From Luteolibacter algae (GTDB taxonomy: Bacteria > Verrucomicrobiota > Verrucomicrobiia > Verrucomicrobiales > Akkermansiaceae): a DNA stretch of 64,000 nucleotides. The notes beneath the pieces were generated by a model, which worked only from the letters and a program-made list of their open reading frames with translations, was not told the DNA's origin and did no database searches. A program made the position numbers and the translations under genes. Position 1 is the first letter of the stretch. Every line of letters starts with the position of its first letter. Shown one piece after another: positions 45,127-54,167 of this stretch. The stretch covers positions 248,001 to 312,000 of the forward strand of contig NZ_JBHUIT010000002.1 in NCBI RefSeq assembly GCF_042683045.1, given 5' to 3'.

Positions 45127-46353
45127 ATGAAAACGCTAATCAAAGTAGATCTCGATGCCACGCCGGAGTCCCAGGATTATTTGCACAACCGCTGGCACCC
45201 GGATATCCCGATGGTAGCCCATGTGAAGCCGGGCGATGAATTCCGCGTCGAGTGTATCGATTGGACAGGAGGGCAGATCAAAAACGACGATACTGCCAAC
45301 GACATCGATGAGGTGGACCTCACCAAAGTGCATTACCTTTCCGGACCGATCGGCGTGGAAGGTGCGGAGCCGGGTGATCTCATGGTCGTGGATATTCTCG
45401 ATGTGGGCGTTTTCGAAGAGTCCAACTGGGGATTCACAGGGCTGTTTGCAAAGACCAACGGCGGTGGTTTCCTTACGGATCATTACCCGGATGCGCGGAA
45501 GGCTTGCTGGGATTTTTCCGGCATTTATACCTCCTCCCGGCATATCCCGAATGTCGAGTTTGCAGGGATCATGCACCCGGGGCTCATCGGCTGCCTCCCT
45601 TCCAGGGAAATGCTCAATGAGTGGAACAAGCGGGAGAAGGAACTCTACGATACGGAGCCAGGCCGCGTGCCGGCGCTCTGCACCCTGCCATACGCGGATA
45701 CCGCTCACATGGGTAGGATGAAAGGGGCTGACCGGGATCGGGCAGCGGCGGAAGGTGCACGCACAGTTCCGCCCCGTGAGCACGGCGGCAATTGCGATAT
45801 CAAGAACCTCACCCGTGGCTCGAAGGTCTATTTCCCGGTCTACGTGAAGGACGGCGGCCTCTCCATGGGCGATCTCCATTTCTCCCAGGGCGATGGCGAA
45901 ATCACCTTCTGCGGCGCAATCGAAATGGCTGGCTATCTCGATATCCGTGTAAGCCTGATCAAAGGCGGGATGGACAAATACGCCATCAGAAATCCACTGT
46001 TCCTGCCTAGTCCGCTGACTCCGAACTACAAGCGGCATATCATTTTCGAAGGGATTTCCGTCGATGAGAGCGGCAAGCAGCACTATCTGGATCCGTTCGT
46101 TGCTTACAAAATGGCATGTCTCAATGCCATTGAGTATATGAAGAAATTCGGCTACACGGGAGAGCAGGCCTACGCCATCCTGGGCACGGCTCCCGTTGAG
46201 GGACATATCAGCGGGATTGTCGATATTCCGAATGCGTGCGCCACTCTGTGGTTACCGACGGAGATTTTCGACTTCGATATCATGCCAAACGCGGATGGGC
46301 CGAAGATCATGGTCGACAGCGGCGGTGTGGATCTGGCGAAGGTGACAAAGTAA
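45127..46353 (+). CDS. fmdA: Formamidase (FmdA/AmdA family)
   Basis: 408 residues from the ATG at 45127. The sequence begins MKTLIKVDLDATPESQDY and has HLSG-like GEPGDLMVVDILDVG stretches and DLHFSQGDGEITFCGAIEMAG, typical of the acetamidase/formamidase family; the length matches FmdA (about 407). It hydrolyses formamide, and perhaps other short amides, to ammonia and the acid. It follows urtE and is followed by fmdB, an order like the fmd cluster of Methylophilus. Substrate range is inference. Confidence 0.92.
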   Translation: MKTLIKVDLDATPESQDYLHNRWHPDIPMVAHVKPGDEFRVECIDWTGGQIKNDDTANDIDEVDLTKVHYLSGPIGVEGAEPGDLMVVDILDVGVFEESNWGFTGLFAKTNGGGFLTDHYPDARKACWDFSGIYTSSRHIPNVEFAGIMHPGLIGCLPSREMLNEWNKREKELYDTEPGRVPALCTLPYADTAHMGRMKGADRDRAAAEGARTVPPREHGGNCDIKNLTRGSKVYFPVYVKDGGLSMGDLHFSQGDGEITFCGAIEMAGYLDIRVSLIKGGMDKYAIRNPLFLPSPLTPNYKRHIIFEGISVDESGKQHYLDPFVAYKMACLNAIEYMKKFGYTGEQAYAILGTAPVEGHISGIVDIPNACATLWLPTEIFDFDIMPNADGPKIMVDSGGVDLAKVTK

Positions 46354-46377
46354 CATCCATTCCAACCAGCCAATCCC

Positions 46378-46713
46378 ATGCCTGTATATGATTTCAGCTG
46401 TGAGTTCTGCGGAGACTTCCGCGAGTTGCTCACCATCGCGGAGCGGAACGATCCGATCCCCTGCCCTTCATGCAGCAGAATCTCGCAGCGATTGATACTC
46501 GCTCCGAATCTGGCGCTGATGAACCCGATCACCCGGAAAGCTTCTGCGGTGAATGAGAAAAGCCGCCACGAGCCGCGTGTCAGCACCGCTCATTCCTGCG
46601 GCACTGGCTGCGGATGCGGCACAAAGATCCGCTCGAACCGGGTAAAGGAGACGAAGCTCGGCAAGCTGCAATCACAGAAAACCACCGCACGGCCCTGGAT
46701 GTTGGGCCATTGA
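46378..46713 (+). CDS. fmdB: FmdB-type zinc-ribbon regulatory protein
   Basis: 111 residues. The start MPVYDFSCEFCG with Cys8, Cys11, Cys29 and Cys32 is the FmdB zinc ribbon. A second Cys-rich stretch, SCGTGCGCG, lies near residue 80. FmdB was first described as a regulator of formamidase genes, and here it is 24 bases after fmdA. Its mechanism is not well known. Confidence 0.85.
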   Translation: MPVYDFSCEFCGDFRELLTIAERNDPIPCPSCSRISQRLILAPNLALMNPITRKASAVNEKSRHEPRVSTAHSCGTGCGCGTKIRSNRVKETKLGKLQSQKTTARPWMLGH

Positions 46714-46737
46714 TCTCCCGGCGCGCCGGATGATTCC

Positions 46738-46788
46738 AGCACATCCCCACCGTGGTAATTCAACGGGCGGGGATGTGCTATTTTATTT
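46738..46788 (+). terminator. Terminator of the urt-fmd operon
   Basis: Stem AGCACATCCCC / GGGGATGTGCT with an inner CCGT/ACGG pairing, followed by the T-rich run ATTTTATTT; 25 bases after fmdB. Confidence 0.8.
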
Positions 46789-46812
46789 CCCGGCGGGTCT
46801 ATCTTCCGGGTT

Positions 46813-47553
46813 GTGAAAGGCGGGAGCCGTGCGCACATTCCGCGCGTGAGTTCCGGTATCCCAGAGACCCAGAAGAGAATAGCGCCATGGTCCGCGGGAC
46901 TGCGTGCCGCACGGGCAAATCTCGTCCCGGGGCTGATCATCCAGCTGGTCATGCTCGCATTGCTCCTGGGTTACCATTTTTACCCCCCCACCCGTTTCTG
47001 GCTGGATCAACTCGCTGCTCTGAAGGAGAGCTGGGGCTATGGCTACTCGGTCCTAGCGGCGATCATCGCGGGAGCGATTATTCCGGAGATCATGCGCATT
47101 ATCGTCTTCCAAAGAGGCAAAGCGGACTCACGAAATCTGCGGAATCTTCTCTTCTCGCTGCTGTTTTGGAGTTTTATGGGATTTATCGTAGATGCGTTTT
47201 ACCGCAGCCAGGCATTGTGGTTTGGCGATGAGTCGAATGTTCGCACGGTCACCATCAAGGTGTTGGTAGACCAGTTTATTTACAATCCGGTCTTCGCCGC
47301 GCCATTTACCGCATGCATGTATGACTGGAAAAATTCCGGCTACCGCCGCCGGGTGATTCCACACTATTTTTCCTGGCATTATTATCGGGACGCGGTGATT
47401 CCCACTCTCTTTGCCACCTGGGGAGTCTGGATACCGATTGTGACGATTCTTTATTCTTTGCCTTCGCTACTGCAGATCCCGTTGTTCGCTCTCGCTTTAT
47501 CGCTTTGGGTAATGATCTACACCTGGATGAGCGAGCAACGCTCCGGCAAATGA
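46813..47553 (+). CDS. Integral membrane protein, possibly Mpv17/PMP22-like
   Basis: 246 residues from a GTG; another GTG at 46846 is possible. Five or six membrane segments are seen (about 40-58, 78-98, 110-128, 190-215 and 220-238). KVLVDQFIYNPVFAAPFTA resembles the conserved DQ...P segment of Mpv17/PMP22 proteins, but the match is weak. It follows the fmd terminator, so it is probably not in that operon. Function unknown. Confidence 0.6.
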   Translation: MKGGSRAHIPRVSSGIPETQKRIAPWSAGLRAARANLVPGLIIQLVMLALLLGYHFYPPTRFWLDQLAALKESWGYGYSVLAAIIAGAIIPEIMRIIVFQRGKADSRNLRNLLFSLLFWSFMGFIVDAFYRSQALWFGDESNVRTVTIKVLVDQFIYNPVFAAPFTACMYDWKNSGYRRRVIPHYFSWHYYRDAVIPTLFATWGVWIPIVTILYSLPSLLQIPLFALALSLWVMIYTWMSEQRSGK

Positions 47554-47566
47554 GACATCCGGCTGG

Positions 47567-49393
47567 CTAGCGGCGGCGGCCCTTACGGTTTTTGACACGG
47601 GGATCCGTCTTCAGCTCTTCAGGCAGGGGATCTCCGGTGAGCTCGGAAAGAGTGCTGCGCAGCTCGGCATCGGCAAGAATGAGATCACTGTGCGAAGCGC
47701 CTATCGCCTGATAGCGCTCCGCGACATCGCCCCGGCTTCCTAGAGCCCGCGTGAAGGTGCGGACGCTGGCCACCAGGTTTTTCCCTTCTGTCAGGAGGTC
47801 TCTGTCATGGATATCCGTGTAACGGTCCAAGCGATCAATCGCCGCCTTGGCGTCCTCATAGGTCTGCTCGATTTTCTCGATTTCTTCTTCGTTTACCGAG
47901 ATGGGATTGAAGGTGCTGTAGGCGTGCACCGGAGAAATGATTCTCCATATCTCCGCCGCGAGAACTTCCCGTGACAGACTGCCGGGCCGTTCTCCGGCAC
48001 CCTGGATTGCCAGCAATTTTGCGGAAAGATGATACGGAGCGGTATCAGTGATCTCCTGCAAGCGCTGCCGGACAAAGCGGTTTGTCAGATACGTGCCGGT
48101 GGGCGAGCCGACGGATTTTGCCTGGATCTCTGAAAACTGGGCGAAAACCGCACGATGGTTTTCGTCCGGAGCCTTTGCGCTGAGTGCGATCATTTCCTCA
48201 GGCGTGGAAGCCAGCAGCACCTCGTATTTCAGGAAAAACTCCGGGACTTCCAATGCCAGAAGATTGATGAAAAATTCCTCGGCTGCGGCGGGAACGATCA
48301 ATCTACCCCCGTTTCCATGTTCCATGCTCAGGACAAAGTTCCAAAAGTAATGGGGAAGGAGAAGCTCGCCCTCCTCATCGAGTTGGGCGATCACAGTCGC
48401 CTTCGGCTCGATTCCGGTGATGGCGGAGCTCGCAAGAATGAGACCCGGTCCGGAAAGGTTGAGGTGATTCTGCGCGAAACTATAGGAGCCGTTCTCCCCT
48501 GCCAGTAATGTGACTGTGCCGCCATTGGGCAGTGCCACACGACTCTTCTCCAGCGCCTTCTTGATTGGCGCGGTGATGAAGGTCCTGATGTTTTCCTCGT
48601 CCTCGGGAGGGCTGGGGATCGCTATATCAAGCGCTCCGTTTTCCCCATCCGGAGGTGCCGCCTCCGCCTTCATGCGGACGATTGCCGGTCCGAGGGACCA
48701 TTCCTTGCTCACGGTATCGAGCTGATACATCACGGAGGTAATTTCCGCTTCTTCCAGGCTGATGGTTGCAGACTCCTTGTCTGCCGTGTTTTCCTTGTCC
48801 TCCGGTTTGCTTTTCTTTTCCGGGGTCTTTGCGACAGTCTCCTCCACTACAGGACTTTCTTCGAAGGCGGAGAGCGGAGCCACCCAGTCATCCCAGTTTC
48901 CCTGCTCCGGTTTTTTCCCAAGCTCCTTCGCCGTGGGATTTTTCGCATCCAAAGCGACCGCGGCATCTGAGAGATATCCCGCGAGGATATTGCCGTCCTT
49001 TCCGGCTTCCGGTGTCGCCAGCCAGGCGCGGATCTGCCAGAGACGGGCTTTTGCACGGGTGACCTCCTCCCCTTTAGGCTTTGGGAGGGACTTTTCGGCG
49101 CCTATCGCGGAAAGCGTATCCCGGGCTGTCTGGTTTGCGGGATCCAGCGCGAGAGCGAGAGCAAGCGCCTGCGCGGCTGCCCGTCTTTGTGAAGCGGTTT
49201 CCAGGGAAAGGTGACGGGTTAGAAGCGTAAGCTCCGCGGACAGGACCGTCATGGAATCGGTATCAATCGGGAGCAGATCCCGGCGGAAAGGTGGATTCTC
49301 CTCGGCGGGCTGAACGAAGGGTCCCGCGTGGGCAATGGCGGAGACGGCGAGCAATAAAAGCCCGCTAAGAAAGCATTGTTTTTGATAGGACAT
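47567..49393 (-). CDS. Large exported protein of unknown function
   Basis: 608 residues with a signal peptide ending near SAIAHAG. An N-terminal helical part is TPR-like in composition, a Lys/Glu-rich low-complexity region lies near residues 185-210 (PEKKSKPEDKENTADK), and a long alpha/beta region follows with ALPNGGTVTLLAGENGS and ATVIAQLDEEGELLLPHYFW. I do not recognise a family. The very C-terminus is strongly basic. It starts 85 bases from the divergent thioesterase. Confidence 0.65.
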   Translation of the reverse strand: MSYQKQCFLSGLLLLAVSAIAHAGPFVQPAEENPPFRRDLLPIDTDSMTVLSAELTLLTRHLSLETASQRRAAAQALALALALDPANQTARDTLSAIGAEKSLPKPKGEEVTRAKARLWQIRAWLATPEAGKDGNILAGYLSDAAVALDAKNPTAKELGKKPEQGNWDDWVAPLSAFEESPVVEETVAKTPEKKSKPEDKENTADKESATISLEEAEITSVMYQLDTVSKEWSLGPAIVRMKAEAAPPDGENGALDIAIPSPPEDEENIRTFITAPIKKALEKSRVALPNGGTVTLLAGENGSYSFAQNHLNLSGPGLILASSAITGIEPKATVIAQLDEEGELLLPHYFWNFVLSMEHGNGGRLIVPAAAEEFFINLLALEVPEFFLKYEVLLASTPEEMIALSAKAPDENHRAVFAQFSEIQAKSVGSPTGTYLTNRFVRQRLQEITDTAPYHLSAKLLAIQGAGERPGSLSREVLAAEIWRIISPVHAYSTFNPISVNEEEIEKIEQTYEDAKAAIDRLDRYTDIHDRDLLTEGKNLVASVRTFTRALGSRGDVAERYQAIGASHSDLILADAELRSTLSELTGDPLPEELKTDPRVKNRKGRRR

Positions 49394-49478
49394 ATTTCTT
49401 GATTACAAACCTGCCATTTCCTCGCGATGGGACAAGAGAACATTGCGGAAACAGGATTATTGCGGCATTGCTTTTGCC

Positions 49479-49874
49479 ATGGAAGAGACTCGGAAAGAGA
49501 TGGTTACGCGGGAGGAAGTGATGTTTTTCGACACCGATTGCGGAGGCGTGGTGCATAATCTCGCTTACTTGCGGATGATTGAGACCTGCCGCACGAGGCT
49601 TGCCGCAAAGCTCGGGATGGAGTTGCGGGATATGGCTGAGAGCCAGGTTTTTCCGGTTTTGACACGCACAGAGGTGGATTACCGTCGGCCGGCCAAGCTC
49701 GGGGATTGGCTGGAGATCCGCGGTTGGCTGGGAAAAGTCAGTGCGGCGAGATTCTGGTGTGAGTTTGAGATGCGGCGCGAGTCGGACGGGGAATTGCTTG
49801 TAACGGCGAAACAGGCGCTCGCGCTTGTGAAAATGCCGGAAGGAAAGCCGATGCGGCTCAATTTCAAAGATTGA
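49479..49874 (+). CDS. YbgC-type acyl-CoA thioesterase
   Basis: 131 residues from the ATG at 49479; a TTG 36 bases upstream is in frame. A 4HBT hot-dog domain with FFDTDCGGVVHNLAYLRMIE carries the catalytic Asp of the family. It probably cleaves short acyl-CoA esters, as YbgC does near the Tol-Pal genes, though no Tol genes are adjacent here. The kinase gene ends 24 bases beyond on the other strand. Confidence 0.85.
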   Translation: MEETRKEMVTREEVMFFDTDCGGVVHNLAYLRMIETCRTRLAAKLGMELRDMAESQVFPVLTRTEVDYRRPAKLGDWLEIRGWLGKVSAARFWCEFEMRRESDGELLVTAKQALALVKMPEGKPMRLNFKD

Positions 49875-49897
49875 GCCACCGGCCGGCCGCTTCAGGG

Positions 49898-51562
49898 TCA
49901 TTTCATGATCAACGCACGATAGAAATCGGGGCTGGCCTTCACCTTGGCGATCTGGCGGTTGAAGAGTTCGATCGCACCAGGATCATTTTCACCTTCCAGG
50001 CGCTCGATCTGTTTTTCGAGACCCACGATGTAGACAGCAGCCTCTTCATCGAGCTTTTTGTAGAGAATTTCCTGAAGGACTGTCTGTTTTTCGAGGTATT
50101 GCGAGTGGATTTCCTCCGCATCGGCGACGGCGGCCAAGGCCTCCGGCAGCTCCGCAGGTAGCTCGTTGCCAGCCTCTGTCCATTCCTCGCGGTTTTCATC
50201 CAGGCTGTTTTCCGCCGCAGCTCTCACAGTTGGATCGGCTTTGCGGATGAGCCGGTCCAGGGTATCGGCGAACTCTGTGGTATTATCGGACACGGAGCTC
50301 TTGTAGCTAGAGAGCTCGGAGCTAACCCGCTTGACCATGATCCCTTTCGCCTTATCCAAAAATTCCACCACGTTGAACTTTGCTGGCACGGATGGCTCCG
50401 GCTCTGGTTCCAATGCGGCGGGTTCCGGTTTTGGCTTCGGCTTCGGCTTCTCGATTACTGCCGCAGGTTCCGGCTCCGGCTCTTCTACAATTTCCGGCTC
50501 GGGTTCCGGCTCTTCCACAACCTTTGGGGCGGGGATTTCGATCACGCGTTCCCTGGGTTTTTCCTCGGCCACCGGAGTGGCTTCGGGCGCTTTCCTATTG
50601 GTCACAAAGTAAGCGATACCTGCGGCGATCACGAGAAGGGCGACAAGTGCGCCGAGCCCTGAGGAGGAGGATTGCTTGACCGGCTTTGGAGCGACGAACG
50701 GGCGTCCCGCTGCGGCGGCAGCTCCCGTGGTGAGGATGGCCTTGGCCGGAGAGCTGGCGATTTTTTCCAACTCCGCGGCCAGTTCTTCCGCCGTGTGATA
50801 ACGGGAATTCGGATCCGGATGGGTTGCCTTCTTGATGACCGCATCCAGCCGGGGGTTACAGGCGCTGATGTGGGATGGCGGGCGTGGATCGGCCGCAGGC
50901 AGTTTCCCGGTCAAAAGCTCATGGAGCATTACACCGACAGAGAAAATATCCGCGCGGTGATCAATGGTGTAGGGTGGCTCGATGACTTCCGGCGCGGTAT
51001 AGCCCGGGGTTCCAAAAATCTGCTCCCCTTCCTGAATCTGGTTTTCCAGAGGACGCGCCAGGCCGAAGTCTCCGATCTTTGGGTTCAGATTCCCATCCAA
51101 CAGGATATTTGCCGGTTTGATATCGCGGTGCAGGATGCCTGCCTGATGCGCGTGGTGAAGGCCGTGACAAACTGCGGAAACAATGCGCAGCGCCTCCGAT
51201 TGCTCCACAGCCTGCCCATCTGCGGCTTGATACAATGAGCTGCCTGCCACGTATTCCATGACGATGTAGAGCATCCCGTCCACCTCGCCGAAGTCGTAGA
51301 CACCAATGAGGTTCGGGTGATTGAGCTTTGCCATCGCTTTGGCTTCTGCCTCGAAGCCGGCGGTGAATTCCGCATCCCGTGAGAACTCCCGTGGTAGGAT
51401 CTTGATCGCCACGCCCCGCTCCAGGGAGCGCTGGGATGCTTGATAAACCGCACCCATGCCGCCACAGGCAATGAGCGAATGCACATCGTATGAAGGGAAT
51501 AATTGCGCGACCTCCTCGAGGCTTGGCGCTTCAAAAGCAGCTTGGTGTTCGTGTTCGCTCAT
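49898..51562 (-). CDS. Ser/Thr protein kinase, membrane-anchored
   Basis: 554 residues. Hanks-type kinase: Gly-rich loop at 34-39 (GGMGAV), Lys54, HRDIKPANIL at 145-154 and DFG at 165-167, all present, so it should be active. A single membrane segment lies at about 302-321. A Pro-Glu/Pro-Lys-rich spacer is at about 350-392, then a helical, presumably periplasmic domain. The arrangement is like PknB-type sensors without PASTA repeats. The downstream gene is convergent. Confidence 0.93.
   Translation of the reverse strand: MSEHEHQAAFEAPSLEEVAQLFPSYDVHSLIACGGMGAVYQASQRSLERGVAIKILPREFSRDAEFTAGFEAEAKAMAKLNHPNLIGVYDFGEVDGMLYIVMEYVAGSSLYQAADGQAVEQSEALRIVSAVCHGLHHAHQAGILHRDIKPANILLDGNLNPKIGDFGLARPLENQIQEGEQIFGTPGYTAPEVIEPPYTIDHRADIFSVGVMLHELLTGKLPAADPRPPSHISACNPRLDAVIKKATHPDPNSRYHTAEELAAELEKIASSPAKAILTTGAAAAAGRPFVAPKPVKQSSSSGLGALVALLVIAAGIAYFVTNRKAPEATPVAEEKPRERVIEIPAPKVVEEPEPEPEIVEEPEPEPAAVIEKPKPKPKPEPAALEPEPEPSVPAKFNVVEFLDKAKGIMVKRVSSELSSYKSSVSDNTTEFADTLDRLIRKADPTVRAAAENSLDENREEWTEAGNELPAELPEALAAVADAEEIHSQYLEKQTVLQEILYKKLDEEAAVYIVGLEKQIERLEGENDPGAIELFNRQIAKVKASPDFYRALIMK
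50395..50525 (-). repeat. Low-complexity repeat in the kinase gene
   Basis: Degenerate hexamer repeats of the GGCTCC/GGCTTC type code for Glu-Pro and Lys-Pro runs, likely prone to length change. Confidence 0.7.
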
Positions 51563-51684
51563 TTTGGGAAATAGATGGGGAAAGGAATGTCAGATGGGGA
51601 TCGAAAAGTCTGCTCGGAAATTTATGTCCGGCATATATTGGTAGGACAGTATAGCCGGGCGTCTGCTGGCGCTACGCTTTGTTA

Positions 51685-52959
51685 TTACATGGGGGCGTGA
51701 TAAATTGTCCATTCCGGAAGTGTGATGGAGGCGTTATAAAGCATATGCAGGGCCACTACGTTGATTAATGAGCCGGTCGATTGATATAATAGCGCGCAGA
51801 CAAATCCAAAGGTGGCGACACTTACCAGTCCGTAAATATCGTAAAAATGCAGCGAGGAGAAAATGACTGATGAAACGAGAGCTGCCGCCAGCACACCGAG
51901 CTTGTTCGCCAGCGAGCGATACAGCACCCCGCGGTAAAGAATTTCCTCTGCAATCGGAGCGATGATACATGCGGATATCAGCAAGAAACCCAGTCCGAAA
52001 AGCCCCGGGTCCGCAAAGGAGAGCCCGCCTGTGGGATCGTCGGTGGTAAAACGCGCCAGCGCCCAGCGCATCGGCTGATCAACGAACACCAGCAGCGCGA
52101 ATAGGCCGATGATCAAAGGCGGATGCAAGTGCCCGTTAAGGCCGATGCTGCGTGGGATGTGCCGTGCTTTTTTGAATAGCAAAGCCAGCGCGATCAGGGT
52201 CGGAAGGATGCGGACCAGGCTATCGAGGAAAATGGCTACCGCCGGATGCAGGGGCGGAAGCGTCATCACACCCAGCTCCACCATCAGCGTGAAGCCGATC
52301 CATGCCAGAGTCGCCACCAGAAAAACGGTCAATCCCAGCGAAGGGCTCCAAGCGGATGAATAGCCTTTAGGCTCCGTCGTAAACGCTTCCCCAAGGCACC
52401 GCAAAGCCATTGGCAGAAAGGCCAGACCTACGATCGCCAGCGTCCAAATGATGGAGCCGACCATGATCGCCCGGCTGCGCAAGCTGGCTGTATCCGCGTT
52501 TTCCGGAAAGCTGAAATTCTCCGTGCGTAGCTTCGTGTTCCACCAGGTGGGAGAGTCCGGATCCTCCGATGGCATGGAAAGCTGGCTTAGATATTGCCGG
52601 ATTGGAGCCTGCTCCTTCGTGGCCAGTAGCGCGGCATAGGCATGGTAGCCTGTGGGGCCCAGCGCGTCAGCCTCCGCCAGAAGCCGTAGTGAGTGCACGC
52701 CATTTTCCACCGCATCCTCCACGGTATGACCGTGGGCGAGCCAGCGCAATAATGGCGGGTCCTCGGACATCGCCTCCGCCAGCTGTAAATCGCGATCAAT
52801 TTTCACTAGAGCAATCTGCTCCGTGCCCGGCGCATAACCGGCTGTCTCACCGAAATAATGGTCCCACAGCCAGATCCCCAGCACAAAGCACAGCAGTGCA
52901 ATCAAAGGCTCTGGAATCTCCCTCCGCAAAATCGCGCGATACGGATTCGCCTCATACAT
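51685..52959 (-). CDS. CPBP-family intramembrane metalloprotease
   Basis: 424 residues. About eight hydrophobic segments; the first is near residues 18-33, and a periplasmic stretch of about 130 residues follows it. The CPBP motifs are EEILYRGVLYRSL (EExxxR) and FSSLHFYD, near residues 330-370, as in CAAX-prenyl-protease-like enzymes. It may process membrane proteins or peptides. Substrate unknown. The large extracytoplasmic insert after the first helix is unusual. Confidence 0.85.
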   Translation of the reverse strand: MYEANPYRAILRREIPEPLIALLCFVLGIWLWDHYFGETAGYAPGTEQIALVKIDRDLQLAEAMSEDPPLLRWLAHGHTVEDAVENGVHSLRLLAEADALGPTGYHAYAALLATKEQAPIRQYLSQLSMPSEDPDSPTWWNTKLRTENFSFPENADTASLRSRAIMVGSIIWTLAIVGLAFLPMALRCLGEAFTTEPKGYSSAWSPSLGLTVFLVATLAWIGFTLMVELGVMTLPPLHPAVAIFLDSLVRILPTLIALALLFKKARHIPRSIGLNGHLHPPLIIGLFALLVFVDQPMRWALARFTTDDPTGGLSFADPGLFGLGFLLISACIIAPIAEEILYRGVLYRSLANKLGVLAAALVSSVIFSSLHFYDIYGLVSVATFGFVCALLYQSTGSLINVVALHMLYNASITLPEWTIYHAPM

Positions 52960-53204
52960 GTTGGACTTCTTTCTGATGAAAAGAGAATCGAAGTTTTCCC
53001 GGAATAAGCAAGCCAGTCCTGATTATAATGACTTCCGAAGGATTGGCTGGCGGCCGTGGATGCTCATTGAGAGTGCCGATTTTTATGATAAGTATAAATA
53101 GAAATAGCTTGATCGACCCAATCTAATCGGGTGCCTAGTAGTTCTGTCCTTTGGAAAGATGTAGGAACTTGACAGAACCATCGGAATTTTTGGAAAAGGT
53201 GGAA

Positions 53205-53966
53205 ATGATAGATATAACATGTCCGATATGTTCTGATGGAATCAAAATTCCGGATCAGTATATCAATCGAACAATAAAGTGCGTCAGCTGTGGGGCGCGG
53301 TTTGAAGCTGTAGAAGGCGATGAACCACGCCACGCTAAAAGTAAGGTATGCTACGACTGCGGTGAAAATACAGAGAACATAGGTTACGGTTCAAACCTGC
53401 TTCTTACCTCGGAAAAAAACGCAGTCATCAACGAATATCACTCTGAAAAGGTAGCCCAACGCTGTAAGAAATGTGGGGAAGAACTCTATGAGAGATACAG
53501 AGAACAACTGATCACGGAGCGCGAGAACCTTGCTGAAAGGTTCCGTGAGGAATTACAATTTATCCCAATCGTCTCCCTACACTCTCCTATCAACTGGGAT
53601 TATTCCGTTCTTGAATTGGTCACGGCGCAGTCAACAACGGGAACCGGAGTATTTTCTGAGATAACATCGGCTGTGACTGATTTATTTGGAACCCAATCGA
53701 AAGCGTATAACCGGAAAATCAAAGCAGGTGAGAATACCTGTAAAAGCATACTTAGGAAAGAAACGTTCGATCTCGGTGGTAATGCAATTCTGGCAGCTGA
53801 TGTTGATTATAGTGAAGTAGGTGGAAGTAAAGGTATGCTTATGGTGACGATGACTGGAACCGCAGTTTTATTGAACAATCCGGAAATCCTGACAAAAGAC
53901 GCAGCACGGGCATTTTCCGTAAAATGCTGGTCTGAAGGAGAGACTCGATCATTTAGAACAGTATAA
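53205..53966 (+). CDS. Zinc-ribbon and UPF0145 (YbjQ-like) domain protein
   Basis: 253 residues from the ATG at 53205, preceded by AAAGGTGG. Two Cys4 sites are seen: Cys6/Cys9/Cys26/Cys29 and Cys49/Cys52/Cys87/Cys90. A short helix leads to a C-terminal UPF0145 domain at about 132-250, with LVTAQSTTGTG, AYNRKIKAGENT and GMLMVTMTGTAV. UPF0145 has no settled function. The gene and its flanks are clearly more AT-rich than the neighbours, a sign of possible transfer. Confidence 0.75.
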   Translation: MIDITCPICSDGIKIPDQYINRTIKCVSCGARFEAVEGDEPRHAKSKVCYDCGENTENIGYGSNLLLTSEKNAVINEYHSEKVAQRCKKCGEELYERYREQLITERENLAERFREELQFIPIVSLHSPINWDYSVLELVTAQSTTGTGVFSEITSAVTDLFGTQSKAYNRKIKAGENTCKSILRKETFDLGGNAILAADVDYSEVGGSKGMLMVTMTGTAVLLNNPEILTKDAARAFSVKCWSEGETRSFRTV

Positions 53967-53977
53967 TATCAATTATT

Positions 53978-53993
53978 AATATTATATAATATT
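53978..53993. repeat. AT-only palindrome after the UPF0145 gene
   Basis: AATATTATATAATATT is a perfect 16-base palindrome 11 bases after the stop; CGTCTTTTTTAC follows. It may end transcription weakly. Confidence 0.35.
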
Positions 53994-54167
53994 CGTCTTT
54001 TTTACTGCAAATAGTGATTGTGCTATTTCATAGTAATATCTGCTACGCAGGCTTCCAATCGAAGATCTAACGCTTTGAGGAGATAAGCTGTGGGTCTGAT
54101 GCATGGGAACACCTCTGTTCGATTTCGAACTTTCCACCGCCGCGTAATTTCTCAAACATCATCGAAT

